Part shown: positions 1-10,300 of the stretch, piece by piece
Position numbering within the stretch: the first letter of the stretch is position 1
How the letters are laid out: each line of letters starts with the position of its first letter
Origin: Turritopsis dohrnii
Lineage: Eukaryota > Cnidaria > Hydrozoa > Anthoathecata > Oceaniidae
Direction of reading: 5' to 3'
Assembly (NCBI GenBank): GCA_027922465.2
Contig: BQMF02000616.1
Span: 62,001 to 126,000 of the forward strand
Length of the DNA: 64,000 nucleotides
The notes under the pieces: generated by a model
Seen by the model: only the letters and a program-made list of their open reading frames with translations
What the model was told of the DNA's origin: nothing
Databases searched by the model: none
Translations under genes and position numbers: made by a program

Positions 1-180
1 TTTCTGGTCGTTTATGATAAGACCTTTTTTACACTAACTAATAATTTTAACATATTTATCGTTATGCCTACTTTCCACCAGTGAGATATAAAGAAACACA
101 AGCCTCAAACAACTTTGTAGTAACTTTTTATAACTTTAAGTAGAATTGCTGCTACCGTTTTGCTCCACCTGGCTCTTGTT

Positions 181-364
181 TACATTTTAAAACCAATCGT
201 TTTTCACTTTAACAATACACTCAAAACAGAGAGAGAGAAAACTTCAACTTATTATTACCTTTTGCTTTAAAAAGCTTACGCGCTCTGACATGGGTGCTTT
301 CAAAAGTAGAGGGAAATGGTTTCTCTTCTTAAAAAGATCACAAGGAAAGAGATAGAAAAGCACG
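181..364. repeat. Helitron-B fragment, left part of a split copy
   Basis: This stretch matches the middle of the Helitron-B repeats at 37.4, 39.5, 45.9 and 48.3 kb (shared words such as acgcgctct and aaaaagatcacacggga). The match stops at 373 and resumes at 6,523, so the copy was cut by the foldback element between them. Neither terminus of this copy is recognisable. The first 180 bases are AT-rich with no gene that I can see. Confidence 0.7.
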
Positions 365-394
365 CGCTAAATGGGCATACCGGAAAAGTGAGAC

Positions 395-553
395 CCGGGA
401 CCCTAAGGTGGTGGGACCCACCACCCGGGACCCTCCAAATGTGAGGTGGGGGACCCGGGACCCTACTAGCTGTAAGTGGGACCCGGGACCCTATTGACTG
501 TAAGTGGGACCCGGGAACCGGGACCCTAGCCGCTGTAAGAAGTGGGACCCGGT
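395..553. repeat. GC-rich minisatellite in left foldback arm
   Basis: Tandem, imperfect units of roughly 31 bp built round gtgggacccgggaccct and a linker resembling tagctgtaa. It is much more GC-rich than its surroundings. The inverted counterpart lies at 6,405-6,515. Open frames across it are a by-product of repeat periodicity. Confidence 0.85.
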
Positions 554-997
554 TCATTTTGCGAAATGGGATTAATTCAGGGATAAATAAGCCTAGCCTC
601 TTTCATTCTTTCACGTAGAAAGTAATAATGATATAGCAAAACAAATAAGATTTCTCTAACTCGTAGAAGTGTGAATACCTTCGTGTTATTCAAAAATTCT
701 TTTGACGATTCATTTTCCCGAAGTGTGGAAGTTAGAATTTTGTTGATTGCAATATGCAGAAAACAGAAACTGCATTCACTCACTGGTTCATACACAAGAC
801 AGTATCGTTGTAAGAAGTTGAGTAAAGCAGGGCAGCGTAGCTATTGTAAAATAAGGATGAGTACTAATCTATAGATTAGTTAACCGAAGATTTTGATGTC
901 GGAAAACAAAAAAATCATTTTCACATTTCGTGTTTTGAATCTTGCGTGATATTTTCGAAAACAAAGGAATCTTATTTTGTCACGAACATTTTATTGG

Positions 998-2312
998 ATT
1001 TCTGCGAAAGCAAGAAATACCTTACAACCGGCTTTGGTTTTTGGATTTCTGCGTAAGCAAGAAATACTTTACGATCGTCTTTGTTTTTCTGTTTTTTCAT
1101 CTCACTGTCCAAACCTACGCATTTTTGTTTCTTAAATTTCATTGGTTTATAAAAAAGCCGTCTCAATCGTGATTGGTGGATAATGCCCGATTTCTGCGAA
1201 AGGGTGCTAATATAGCCACCTTAACTTCAATAGCGACAGTTTATTGGCTGATTTTCGCCATGCCATGTGATCGTCCACAAAACGTTTTAAAAATGGCAGC
1301 GAAAGAACGTGTGTAGTTTGCTAAAAGTTTCTTTGATGGAAATATGGCTTTAAAAGAAGTTAATACAGCTTATAATTTTATATAAAGAATTGCATTACTG
1401 TTGGGAACTTATCATGTTCACAAAATTAAATTACAGTGTGGTTATTCTGTTTTTTGAAAGAAGTTTTCTTGAAGTTTAAAATATGAAAACAGTGCCAATA
1501 CATGGTGTGTGGAAGAAAAGGTATTTTTTGTTTTATTTTTGCTCCAAGCCTTTTTAAATATGAAAGACCTTCGTGTATTTTGTATGTGTATGCATGTTTG
1601 AAGTCAATTTTTAGAAGCTTTTGGATTTTTAAAGCTCAGCTTAGCTTCCTTTCAGCTCCTCCCCAACATCACCAACATATGCACTTTATACAGCTATTTA
1701 TACTATATTTAGTAGCAATTTTTGGATGTATTCTGGCTATATCAGCTTATCTCTTTTCTCCCTACGTATGTTGTATTTTTTTAACTTTTAGATTAGATAT
1801 GAGCTTTAATTTCTAAGTAATTACTATTGTGATATTTATATTTTTCATTCTGAGGAGATCAATATAGAAACTTTATATATTAGTTTGTGCTGCCCAAACG
1901 ATATGTTGGTTACCGCCAGTATAGACAATCTTTTTATAAGGTTCGTTTTATTTACTGTGGTTAAATTAAAGTTTCGTATTGTGTAGATGCACTTTTTTGG
2001 AGTACGTGGGTGGCAAATATCCAGTAACAATCATTCAGCTTATTCGTACAAAAAAACAGATCTTCATAAATGATCTCCGCGATAGCATAAAGAAAAGCCC
2101 CTTTTTTATGTTATGGTAGGCTGACTTTCTTGACGAACATTGTCAGTCGCATCAATATTTTTGTTTATTTAATGCTGATGCTTCTCGAGCTGAATGATGT
2201 AACTGTCTTAGTTTGGCAGGACTAGTGTGCTATTGTTGCATTTTTGTGGCATTTTCAGCAGCAAAGCTTGCAGAAATCCTTCTGCCCGGTAGGGCATCTT
2301 GTTTTTCTTCGT
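998..2312 (+). mobile_element. Helentron-like repeat A, copy 1 (with truncated tandem 5' end)
   Basis: Begins with a repeated 5' end (atttctgcgaaagcaagaaa at about 1,000 and a variant at about 1,045) and ends at the hairpin-bearing terminus tgcccggtagggcatcttgtt near 2,310. The 5' word GGATTTCTGC recurs inverted (GCAGAAATCC) just inside the 3' hairpin, an asymmetric terminal inverted repeat as described for Helentron/Helitron2 elements. No Rep or helicase coding is present. The inside (1,180-2,250) is AT-rich with no supported gene. Confidence 0.6.
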
Positions 2313-2602
2313 TTTTTTCTTACTGTCCAAACCTAGCGGTTTTTTGAAATTTCGTGCGTGCACTTACATGAAACCAAAGCACCGTGCATGGCATGTCAGC
2401 GATATATTTACAAAAGTTTCTTTGATCAATATTAAATATATTTTAAGACATAAAACATATTTTCAGTTAAAAAAGAAAATTTGTAGAAGAAACTAGTAAC
2501 TATCTTGGACTGTGATCATCGTTTCTTACTGAAAATAAATTCTCAACGTTTTGTAAACAGAAGAGTCAAAAAAGCTTTATAATACAATAACGAAATACAC
2601 GT

Positions 2603-2675
2603 GCTTCCGTGGCGCAGTTGGCTAGTGGATTTGTCTGGTAACTGAAAGGTCGGTGGTTCGAGCCCACCTAGGTCG
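2603..2675 (+). tRNA. tRNA-like sequence (Asn body, anticodon loop reads GGT), probable pseudogene
   Basis: It has a tRNA-like A box (tggcgcagttggc) and B box (ggttcgagccc), with a T arm GGTGG/CCACC. The anticodon loop is CTGGTAA, giving GGT where the sister copies at 5.27 and 5.50 kb read GTT. Acceptor-stem pairing is poor. It lies about 100 bp before a Helentron-A 3' end. Confidence 0.5.
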
Positions 2676-5271
2676 TTCAACATTTTCTGTCGAATTTTAT
2701 AAATTTCATAACATATTTCATTTTTCATGCTTCAAAAGATTTTGCAGAAATCTTTCTGCCCGTAAGGGCATCTTGTTTTTCTGTTTTTTCATCTCACTGT
2801 CCAAACCTACGCATTTTTGTTTCTTAAATTTCATTGGTTCATAAAAAAGCCGTCTCAATCGTGATTGGTGCATAATGCCCGATTTCTACGAAAGGGTGCT
2901 AATATAGCCACCTTAACTTCAACAGCGACAGTTTATTGGCTTGAATTTCCGCCATGTGATCATCCGGGTATTTTTCGACTTCACATTTGCACGCCGTTCG
3001 CATAATGGTAGAAGAAACCGAAGAAACCCACTTAGACTTCCACGTGTTGATTGATCAATATTGAACAGATTTAAAAGAAAATTTAAGGGAGAAGGGCAGA
3101 AATTTATAATTATCTTACAAAGATTGTACTGCGTTGATTCTTTTCTAAAAACAAGCTCTCAATGTTTTATAAAAACAGTGTGTGTAAAGGAATGCTTTTT
3201 TTTGGAAAATGTCTGGGGGATTCTTTTAAGCCTTTCTAAATACCAAAGACCCTTTGTTTCATGTGTGGGTTGTAATGCTTTTTAAGCTCTGGATACATAC
3301 AGCTCAGCTCAGTTTCCTTTTCAGCTCCAACAACATACAAGAATGTTCTGTCCCCTCTGCCAGCCTCTGTGCAACCCATTTTATTTTGATGTTTCTCTAG
3401 AGCTAATATAGCTTATTTACTTGTACAGTTCTTGGCTGTATTATCAATGTCCTGAATAAGGAATGGGGAATTACTATTTATGATAGCAAATTGAAACTTA
3501 CCTTGATTGTCTGTAAATTCTAAATACTGGACGTTCTTTAACTCAAATTTCTGATTTCAGTTATGTTTGCTAATTTTGGTAAGTTTAAGTCATATTTTTC
3601 ATAATCCTAATCTTTGTTTACTTTTTGTGTTTGGGAAGTCTTTTCGTAATTAGGAAGATTGACCGTACATACTACGTAATGAGTGTGATATCTGAAAGCA
3701 TATAAATTTGATGTTATTTTGTTCATTAAGTTCATTAGGAGTTAATGTAAGGTTCGTATTGTGTCAGTTATGCTTTCATAATGCCCTGGCGTGTATACGT
3801 AATTAAAAATTTATTGTTTTTTAAGTTTCTGAATAAATTTTTATAATCTTTTCATGAAATTTAGTTCAGATAATGCATGTTTTTAAATTAAAAAGATGGC
3901 AATGACATATTGTTACTCAAATAAAAGCACAAATTTCTGTTTTCAGTTATGTATGTTGATTTTGTATATATATAGATGTACATTAAAATCTACGCTTTCC
4001 TTTTTGTCCTTAGGAATTCTGTTAGGAAGATTGACAACACATATTAAATTCATAACATTTACATTGATTTACATGCATACTCATTGTCTTATCTGAATTG
4101 ATCACTGAATCCTTAATATCATTTCGTACCAACAAAATAAAGAACATATGTCATTCAGATATAATCAAGTTTATTGATGTTTATTGGTATAAAGTTTTGC
4201 ATAGTGACAATATGTTTTTCCAGATTTTTGGGGAGTACATGATCAGAAATTTAATAAATATATATTGCGTATTAAACTTTTCTTAAATTTCAAGAATGTC
4301 GTAGTCTTTCTTTTTTCATACTTCAGCTGATTTTGCAGAAATCCTTATGCCTGCAAGGGCATCTTGTTCTTTTTCATACTGTCCAAACCTAGCGGTTTTT
4401 TGAAATTTCGTGCGTGCATTTACATGAAACCAAAGCACCGTGCATTGCATGTCAGCGAAAGATTTACAAAAGTTTCTTTGATTACTATTAAATGGATTTT
4501 AAAGAAGATATACATATTTTAAGGTGAAAACAGAAAATATATAGAAGAAACTTATAATTATCTTGGACTGTGATCATTCTTTTCTAACTAAAAAGAAGTT
4601 CTCAACGCTTTGTAAACAGAAGAGTCAAAAGAGCTAATTAAGGTAGAAAGTACGTTTTCTTTGATATTTTATCACTTAATTGATGAAGGAATAGATATTA
4701 ATCAAATAGGTCTACATAAAACTGGGACTTTTAGTTACTTATGGTACTGATTCAATGTACTTTGGCACTTGAAAATAGATATGTTTTTCGTGTCAGTAAA
4801 GCACAGATCAGACTTTCTTATTACTTTCTACGTTTGTTAGCTATCTGTTCTGTCTTTGAACATCAGGTTTTCAAAAATCGAGTTAAAAAAAAGGAAGTTA
4901 TCTGTTCGAATTGATTTTCGGTTTCAAGAAATTATAATTCAAACATACATGTGTTTTTTGAAGAAACGAGTTTTTTTTCTACATAAGCTCTTATAAAAAA
5001 AACGTACGTTATAAACAGCTCATGCATGTATAATTCTTTTGTCTAATAAATTAAATTGCTGGTGTGCTACAATTAGACCCTATTTACACGAGTTAGTAAT
5101 TTTAAACATTATTATCGTTTATGCCTGTTTTCCACCAGTAAGATATTTCATGAAATAAGGTTTACAGAACTTTTAAGAACTTTAAGTAAAATTTAGAAAG
5201 TATTCTTAGTACTTTTGCTGTTACCGTTTTGCGCCATCTGGCTCTTGTTTATATCTATACTGACGTTCATG

Positions 5272-5343
5272 GCTTCCGTGGCACAGTTGGTTAGTATAGT
5301 CAACTGTTAACCGAAGAGTCGGTGGTTCGACCCCATGTAGATG
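5272..5343 (+). tRNA. tRNA-Asn(GTT)-like sequence, probable pseudogene
   Basis: The A box ggcacagttggttag and B box ggttcgacccc are recognisable, and the anticodon loop CTGTTAA gives GTT (Asn). The T stem and acceptor stem have mismatches, so it is likely a decayed or captured copy and not a working gene. Confidence 0.55.
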
Positions 5344-5500
5344 TTCTGAAGTCTTTTTCGAATTTTTAAATATGTCATAAAATATTTCGATTTTGGATTT
5401 TTGCAAAAGCATGAAATACATTACAACCGGCTTTGGTTTCTCTCCTCCGTTTTTTTGTTACTGTCTAAACCTAGCGGTTTTTACATTACAGATACAAGTA

Positions 5501-5572
5501 GTTCTGTGGCGCAGTTGGCTAGTTACTCGGCTGTTAACCGAAAGGTCGGTGGTTTGAATCCACTTAGATCGA
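5501..5572 (+). tRNA. tRNA-Asn(GTT)-like sequence, probable pseudogene
   Basis: Anticodon arm TCGG-CTGTTAA-CCGA gives GTT (Asn); T arm GTGG/CCAC pairs; D-arm region ggcgcagttggctag is conserved. The acceptor stem does not pair well. It sits about 100 bp upstream of a Helentron-A 3' end, the same spacing as the copy at 2.6 kb, which suggests it travels inside the element. Confidence 0.55.
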
Positions 5573-5879
5573 CATTTTTTTGTCAAATTTCATAAATGTC
5601 ATAACATTTTTCATTTTTCATGCTTCAACAGATTTTGAAGAAATCTTTCTGCCCGTAAGGGCATCTTGTTTTTATTTATTTCTTTATTCACCTGCTGCGC
5701 GTAAGTGATGACAGTGTTTGGAAAGAGCTGGTATCCGATCCGATTCGCAAAATTTTCACTACTTTTACGTCACTACTCACATTGTGTATTTGAAAGTTAT
5801 ATCACGCGTTCTCACTCACTACATTTTTCAGCAATGTCAGCAGCAGGTGATCGAGACTTTCAGTCTTTCTTGTTTATAG

Positions 5880-6249
5880 TTGGTTACACATAGTTACAAA
5901 ATGTACTAATTAAAACCAACTGTATAAAACAATAAAATACAATATAACATAACACATACATGAATAAAATATCTATATACGTATTTACTAATATAAAATG
6001 CGTTTGTAGAGGCTAGCGAACAACCGAGTGAGCGCCACAGAGTTTACACGAACAGAATATTTGAACTGACTTAATAGCAGACTTATACTTAGCCAAGTCT
6101 GGTAATGATTTAATCCCGGTAGGAAGATTATTCCAGGCTAAGGAAGCCCGGAAATGAAAAGAGTTCAGCCAATACCGTTTTTTACAACGTGCTAAAAGAT
6201 CTCGATTGAAAAATTGTTTTCCATTTCTGCTGATTCTGGGCATTATCAT
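5880..6249 (-). pseudogene. LINE 3' end: C-terminal reverse-transcriptase ORF fragment
   Basis: The reading frame at 6,249-6,013 encodes 78 residues with the pattern FHFRASLAWNNLPTGIKS, the conserved tail found after the reverse-transcriptase domain in CR1/L2-type LINEs (R..lawN.LP). AT-rich 3' UTR follows to about 5,880. It is a 5'-truncated insertion inside the foldback element and is not the same family as the LINE at 52.9 kb. It cannot be functional. Confidence 0.65.
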
Positions 6250-6404
6250 TTTAACAAGTAATTAATCAACTTGATTGTTGCTATTAAAAAATAAACATAG
6301 TCTTTTCAACAGCTGTCAAATCCAATCTCTTCCGTGTCTAAAATCCAAGATCCTATTAATGACTTGCTTGGTGTCGCGTGTTCTGGGCCTCACTCATGAT
6401 TTCA

Positions 6405-6515
6405 AGGTCCCGGGTCCCACCAATGGCTTCAGGGTCCTGGTTCCCGGTTGTAAGGTCCCGGGTCACGGGTCCCACCAACGACTTGGGGTCCCGAGTCCCG
6501 GGTCTCACTTTTCCG
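6405..6515. repeat. GC-rich minisatellite in right foldback arm
   Basis: Tandem units with ggtcccgggtccca, inverted relative to 395-553. Together the two arrays make the long inverted ends of the foldback element. Confidence 0.8.
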
Positions 6516-6531
6516 GTATGTCCGCTAAATG

Positions 6532-6795
6532 AATGAAGTGAATAAAAAACATGTTCGATAAGAAGCGCATAATAATTAAAAAAAGAAATTAAATTATTTA
6601 AAGAAAAGCAAAAAAATATTTTGTTTCATGATACTCTTTTTTTTTTACTCATTTTGATTTCTCGAAAAAAATTTCACCCGCCTCAGACAGTTAACCAAGC
6701 GTTAGGATATACTTGCAAACCAAACATACTACCACGTTCTGCCACTGCTGCTTTTTGTCCAAAATGTTTAATCAGTTAGTTTCTTTGTCACGTCC
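6532..6795. repeat. Helitron-B fragment, right part of a split copy
   Basis: It continues the copy broken at 373: aatgaagtgaataaaaaaca, the tttcacccg..ctcagacagt block and the gctgctttttgtccaaaatg block are all shared with Helitron-B copies at 46.0-46.4 and 48.5-48.8 kb. Similarity ends near 6,795; 6,796-7,045 shows nothing recognisable. Confidence 0.7.
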
Positions 6796-7045
6796 GTTTG
6801 CAATACACAAGTTATTATGCGCAGGCGCTAAAAACATGCGGTTTTCATAATGGCGTCTGGCTTGGGTTTCCAGTCACGAAAATATAGCAAGATTTTATTA
6901 ATTTATAACTGTTTGTTGTTTAACGCTTCTGCATAATTAGGGCCGCTGACCGTTTTATTTCGCAGGCACAACTATCGTATAAAGCATGTGAGCAATCATC
7001 TGGAACAAAATACACGAGGTTGTTTAGTTATGAAGTGTTGAACTC

Positions 7046-7276
7046 ATGACAGTCGTAGAAGCGAGTTTTTGTGCCTTACAGGGAGAGTGGATTTATGAAG
7101 TTTCAGAAGTTTTCCTGGATATGAATCGAATATATTTTGATAGATTATTAAATTTCCTCAACGTTGATACCAAACATGTCACGAACCCAATTTTTTTCTT
7201 GAGTCACGAAGTTGTGGAAGATGTTGTAAATTTGCAGGCACTGGAAAGATCGAAAATATCTGAAATGCAATGGTAA
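7046..7276 (+). CDS. Unrecognised small ORF convergent with the RAG1-like gene
   Basis: It encodes 76 residues with no domain I recognise, and could be an exon because tgcaatg/gtaaat at its end resembles a splice donor. It lies tail-to-tail with the RAG1-like gene, the orientation of RAG1 and RAG2 in known RAG loci, but the sequence shows no kelch repeats or PHD finger, so I do not call it RAG2. It may well be spurious. Confidence 0.2.
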   Translation: MTVVEASFCALQGEWIYEVSEVFLDMNRIYFDRLLNFLNVDTKHVTNPIFFLSHEVVEDVVNLQALERSKISEMQW

Positions 7277-7351
7277 ATATGTTATTATCTTAAAGAACTA
7301 ACTAATTATATGTCAATGAACTTATACCCGGAACTATTACATGTTTTTGTG

Positions 7352-10300
7352 TTACTCTTCTCTTTCTTTTAGTTTTCTGGATACTATTTCTGGTTTTAAC
7401 TTTTGACCAGCTGGAGATTTCCTGATGAAGTGCTCCTTCATCATAGCCTTCAATTTACAAATATTCGATGGCATTCTGCAGTAAATGGCCTTCAAATTAT
7501 TGAATTCAGGGTGAATGCTTTCACCTCCTTGCTCTGCATACAGGCCAAGTCCTGAACTCCATTTTGAAGCAAAAGGCACTACATGATCCTCAAGTAGATG
7601 CATCTTGGGAGTGACACTTTCAGTTGGCCACTGAACACGGAAGTAACTCATCAGATTGATAATTGCATTATCTGAATGAACAATATTAGCATTAAAGAAC
7701 ATCTCATAGCATTGAGGTCTCCTTATATACTATAAAGTATATATACAAACCTAATTGAGCTAACTTTTCATCATTGAAGAAACTGGTAGAATTCATTAAG
7801 ATATGACATCTGCTGTATTTCAAAAAAAGCTGTTTGAATTGTTGGCATAACATAATTGATTCTTGATGAATTTCAGTACCAGCAAATCCCATATTTTTTA
7901 TAAGAATCGGAATGGAGTTACACAGTTTGATAATGTTCTCCTCCTAGATAATGTAAATTATTTTTTTAGGATAGCTTGAAAAATCAAAATCCTCCAAATG
8001 CTGAAAAAACAAGTCATGAAAACTTGGAAAGTGTTCAAAGTATGATTTACTGATGGTATGACATTAGCTTTAACATTTTATGTACATGGTTGCCAACAAA
8101 GCTTTTGCCATGATACGCTTGTCTGTGGACATGGACTTCTGATAAAAGGTTGTCAATTCGTTTCACACACAGCCCCACATTTCTGTTGACATCGCTTTGC
8201 CTTATTAGTTTATCAATTTGTTTTTCCTGTTACAAAGATATTTGATACATTAAAATCATTATACTTCTGGAAACTAAAAAGCAAAAAGTTGTAAATCACC
8301 TACTTTTTCTTACATCTTTTTCTGTAGATGCTCTAATCGGGGCAGATAAATGGCTTTAATGTCGCTTTCCTTGTCTGGTGCTTTAAGGATATTTTCGGCA
8401 ATTGCGTCATATACTAAAATATTGCAATAATAAATACATTAAAATATAATCTTTTCATTCTGATTTTAAGTGTAAGAGAGTTTGATTTATATTACCTAAA
8501 ATAATTTTTTCATGACAGTCATTGACAGTATTTTGCAGTTCCTTAATTTGGGATTGCAACTCGGCGAAATGTTTAATTTCTTCCATTCCTGCATTACTTG
8601 ACTTTTCTGCAATTTTTAAATCAAGTAAATGACATCGATCTTCAAACATATTGAAGAATTTCAAATATATTCCAAGAGATATATGAAGACCTGGTGGTGC
8701 AACCTAAATTTTGATGAATAATTAAATTTAGAATTGCATAACTATTTCTTTAAAAATATTAATATTATGTTGTACCTGATCAATAGGGATATTAAAGAAT
8801 GGTTCGCTAATTACATTGTTAAACAATTTAGCTTGCTTAATGTTGCTTCCATTTGTTTGGAAATTATTGTAATCTTTTGTAAGAATCTCCAATGTTCGGT
8901 TTTGAAATCTACCACAATCATGGAGAGTCTTTTGCATCTCTGAGGTTGTGATAGTGCAAAACAAGCAACAGTGACGTCCTGCATGAAATAATATCATTCA
9001 TAAATTCACTTCTAGGCTTTTTGTGATGGCGAATGGCCATGACAAGACTTACCATTTGCACCAGTCAAACCATACATGACACAAAGAAATTCGTAGTCAC
9101 CAAACATGAACAACGAATTGGTTTTCTTCTGAAAAGGAAATTTTTAGAAGATAGTAAAGTGTAGTAAGAAAAACTAAAAAGTGTCTTTTCTAACATTAGT
9201 AAGTACTTACTGCCAAAATAATCTCTGTAGCAGATCAATTTCTACTTTGAAACGAGACAGTGTTATGTTTAAATTGATTCTTTTGTCTTTCGATTTGAAT
9301 AGAGAGAAGACAATTGTGTTATTTTTGCTGTTTGGTTTGTCGATGTTGACAACCTGATAACACATCTTAAACGATCCACCACTGTGATCTCCACCAACTT
9401 TCACGTGAATCTCACCGTTACATGAAGGTATTTCAACCAAGCGATTACATCTAGAGAAATGTAAGAAAAGTGTTTATACATGCATTAGCAATCATGTCAA
9501 AATAGTCTACAAAACCTACTTGCTTAAATTATCGATATAGTTGGTAATATTTTCTGGCAAATCTTCAATATATGCCCATGGTGCGGAACAGATTTCATAT
9601 ACACCTTTCTGATATTTTGCTTCAAAGCTCAAAGGTGTCTCTTCTACTTTAAGATTACTTGATGACCAAGAAGATGCTACTTGTCTCTGTTTAGCAGAGG
9701 ATGCGGCTTTGATATTGAATGATTTAAGCCATCTAAAGTTTATGTAATGTTGTTATGAGCTGTATCATATGGTAAATGGAAGTAATAGAATAATGAACTT
9801 GCCTAGCCATTGTCTGTAATTTAGTCCAGGGTATACCAATGTCTGCTTTTAACGCAACCAAAGCTTCAGGGCCAATTTCAATCGGAGAAATGTGTGCTTC
9901 CTCTAAAAATTTTTTTCTCTCTTCTTCTTTAAAAGATTTTACCAGCAAGGAAGTTTGATGGAGTTTTGATGTTGTATCACTTCCTGATGTGTGACTTAAA
10001 CTTTGTTGAAGGATTTTTGTTCGATTCCGTAAAGTGCTCTTTGATGCTGTGGAGTTCGATGTGTAGGCTTTTGGTGTTGTTGTTATAAACAAAGGCTAAG
10101 ATATAGGAAATATAATATATATAAACAATTGTACTTGATGTTCATTTTATTTTTAAATAATACTCTCAAGTTCTGAATAAGGGTGGGTGGAATAAACAGA
10201 GTAAGTAGAAAAAAAATTAGCATGCTTCACATGTATTCCATTTCTCTAACTAACCATTTCTCATTCCCACAGTAACAAGGTTGGAAATGTTTGCAATTAA

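Larger units (their letters stand above)
2313..5675 (+). mobile_element. Head-to-tail Helentron-like A copies
   Basis: Further 3' termini of family A occur at about 2,745-2,782, 4,335-4,372 and 5,633-5,672 (each cagaaatc..., a gcccgtaagggc-type hairpin, then cttgtt). After each terminus the next copy restarts inside the unit at the word actgtccaaacctagcgg or ...ctacgc rather than at the full 5' end, so copies are joined head to tail with short 5' losses. A 5'-end-like sequence also sits at 5,394-5,430. Nothing in 2,780-4,330 or 4,640-5,260 looks coding; these are AT-rich repeat interiors. Confidence 0.55.
374..6522. mobile_element. Foldback (MULE-like) transposon, 6.1 kb, no transposase
   Basis: Ends are inverted repeats: GRCATACCGGAAAAGTGAG at the left, its complement at the right, each followed inward by a GC-rich minisatellite with the word gacccgggac. 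The element is flanked by the 9-bp direct repeat CGCTAAATG (365-373 and 6,523-6,531), and removing it makes the flanking Helitron-B sequence continuous with its sister copies. Long repeat-filled inverted ends plus 9-10 bp duplications are the hallmark of foldback elements in the MULE group. No transposase is inside; the core is filled with Helentron-like repeats, tRNA-like sequences and a LINE tail, so it would depend on an enzyme supplied in trans. Confidence 0.82.

Noticed and set aside
300..557. Reading frame across the GC-rich minisatellite as a protein
   Set aside because: It is produced by repeat periodicity in the foldback arm; the mirrored frame at 6,275-6,532 has the same cause.
7046..7276. 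Convergent ORF as RAG2
   Set aside because: The orientation is suggestive, but 76 residues show no kelch repeats or PHD finger.
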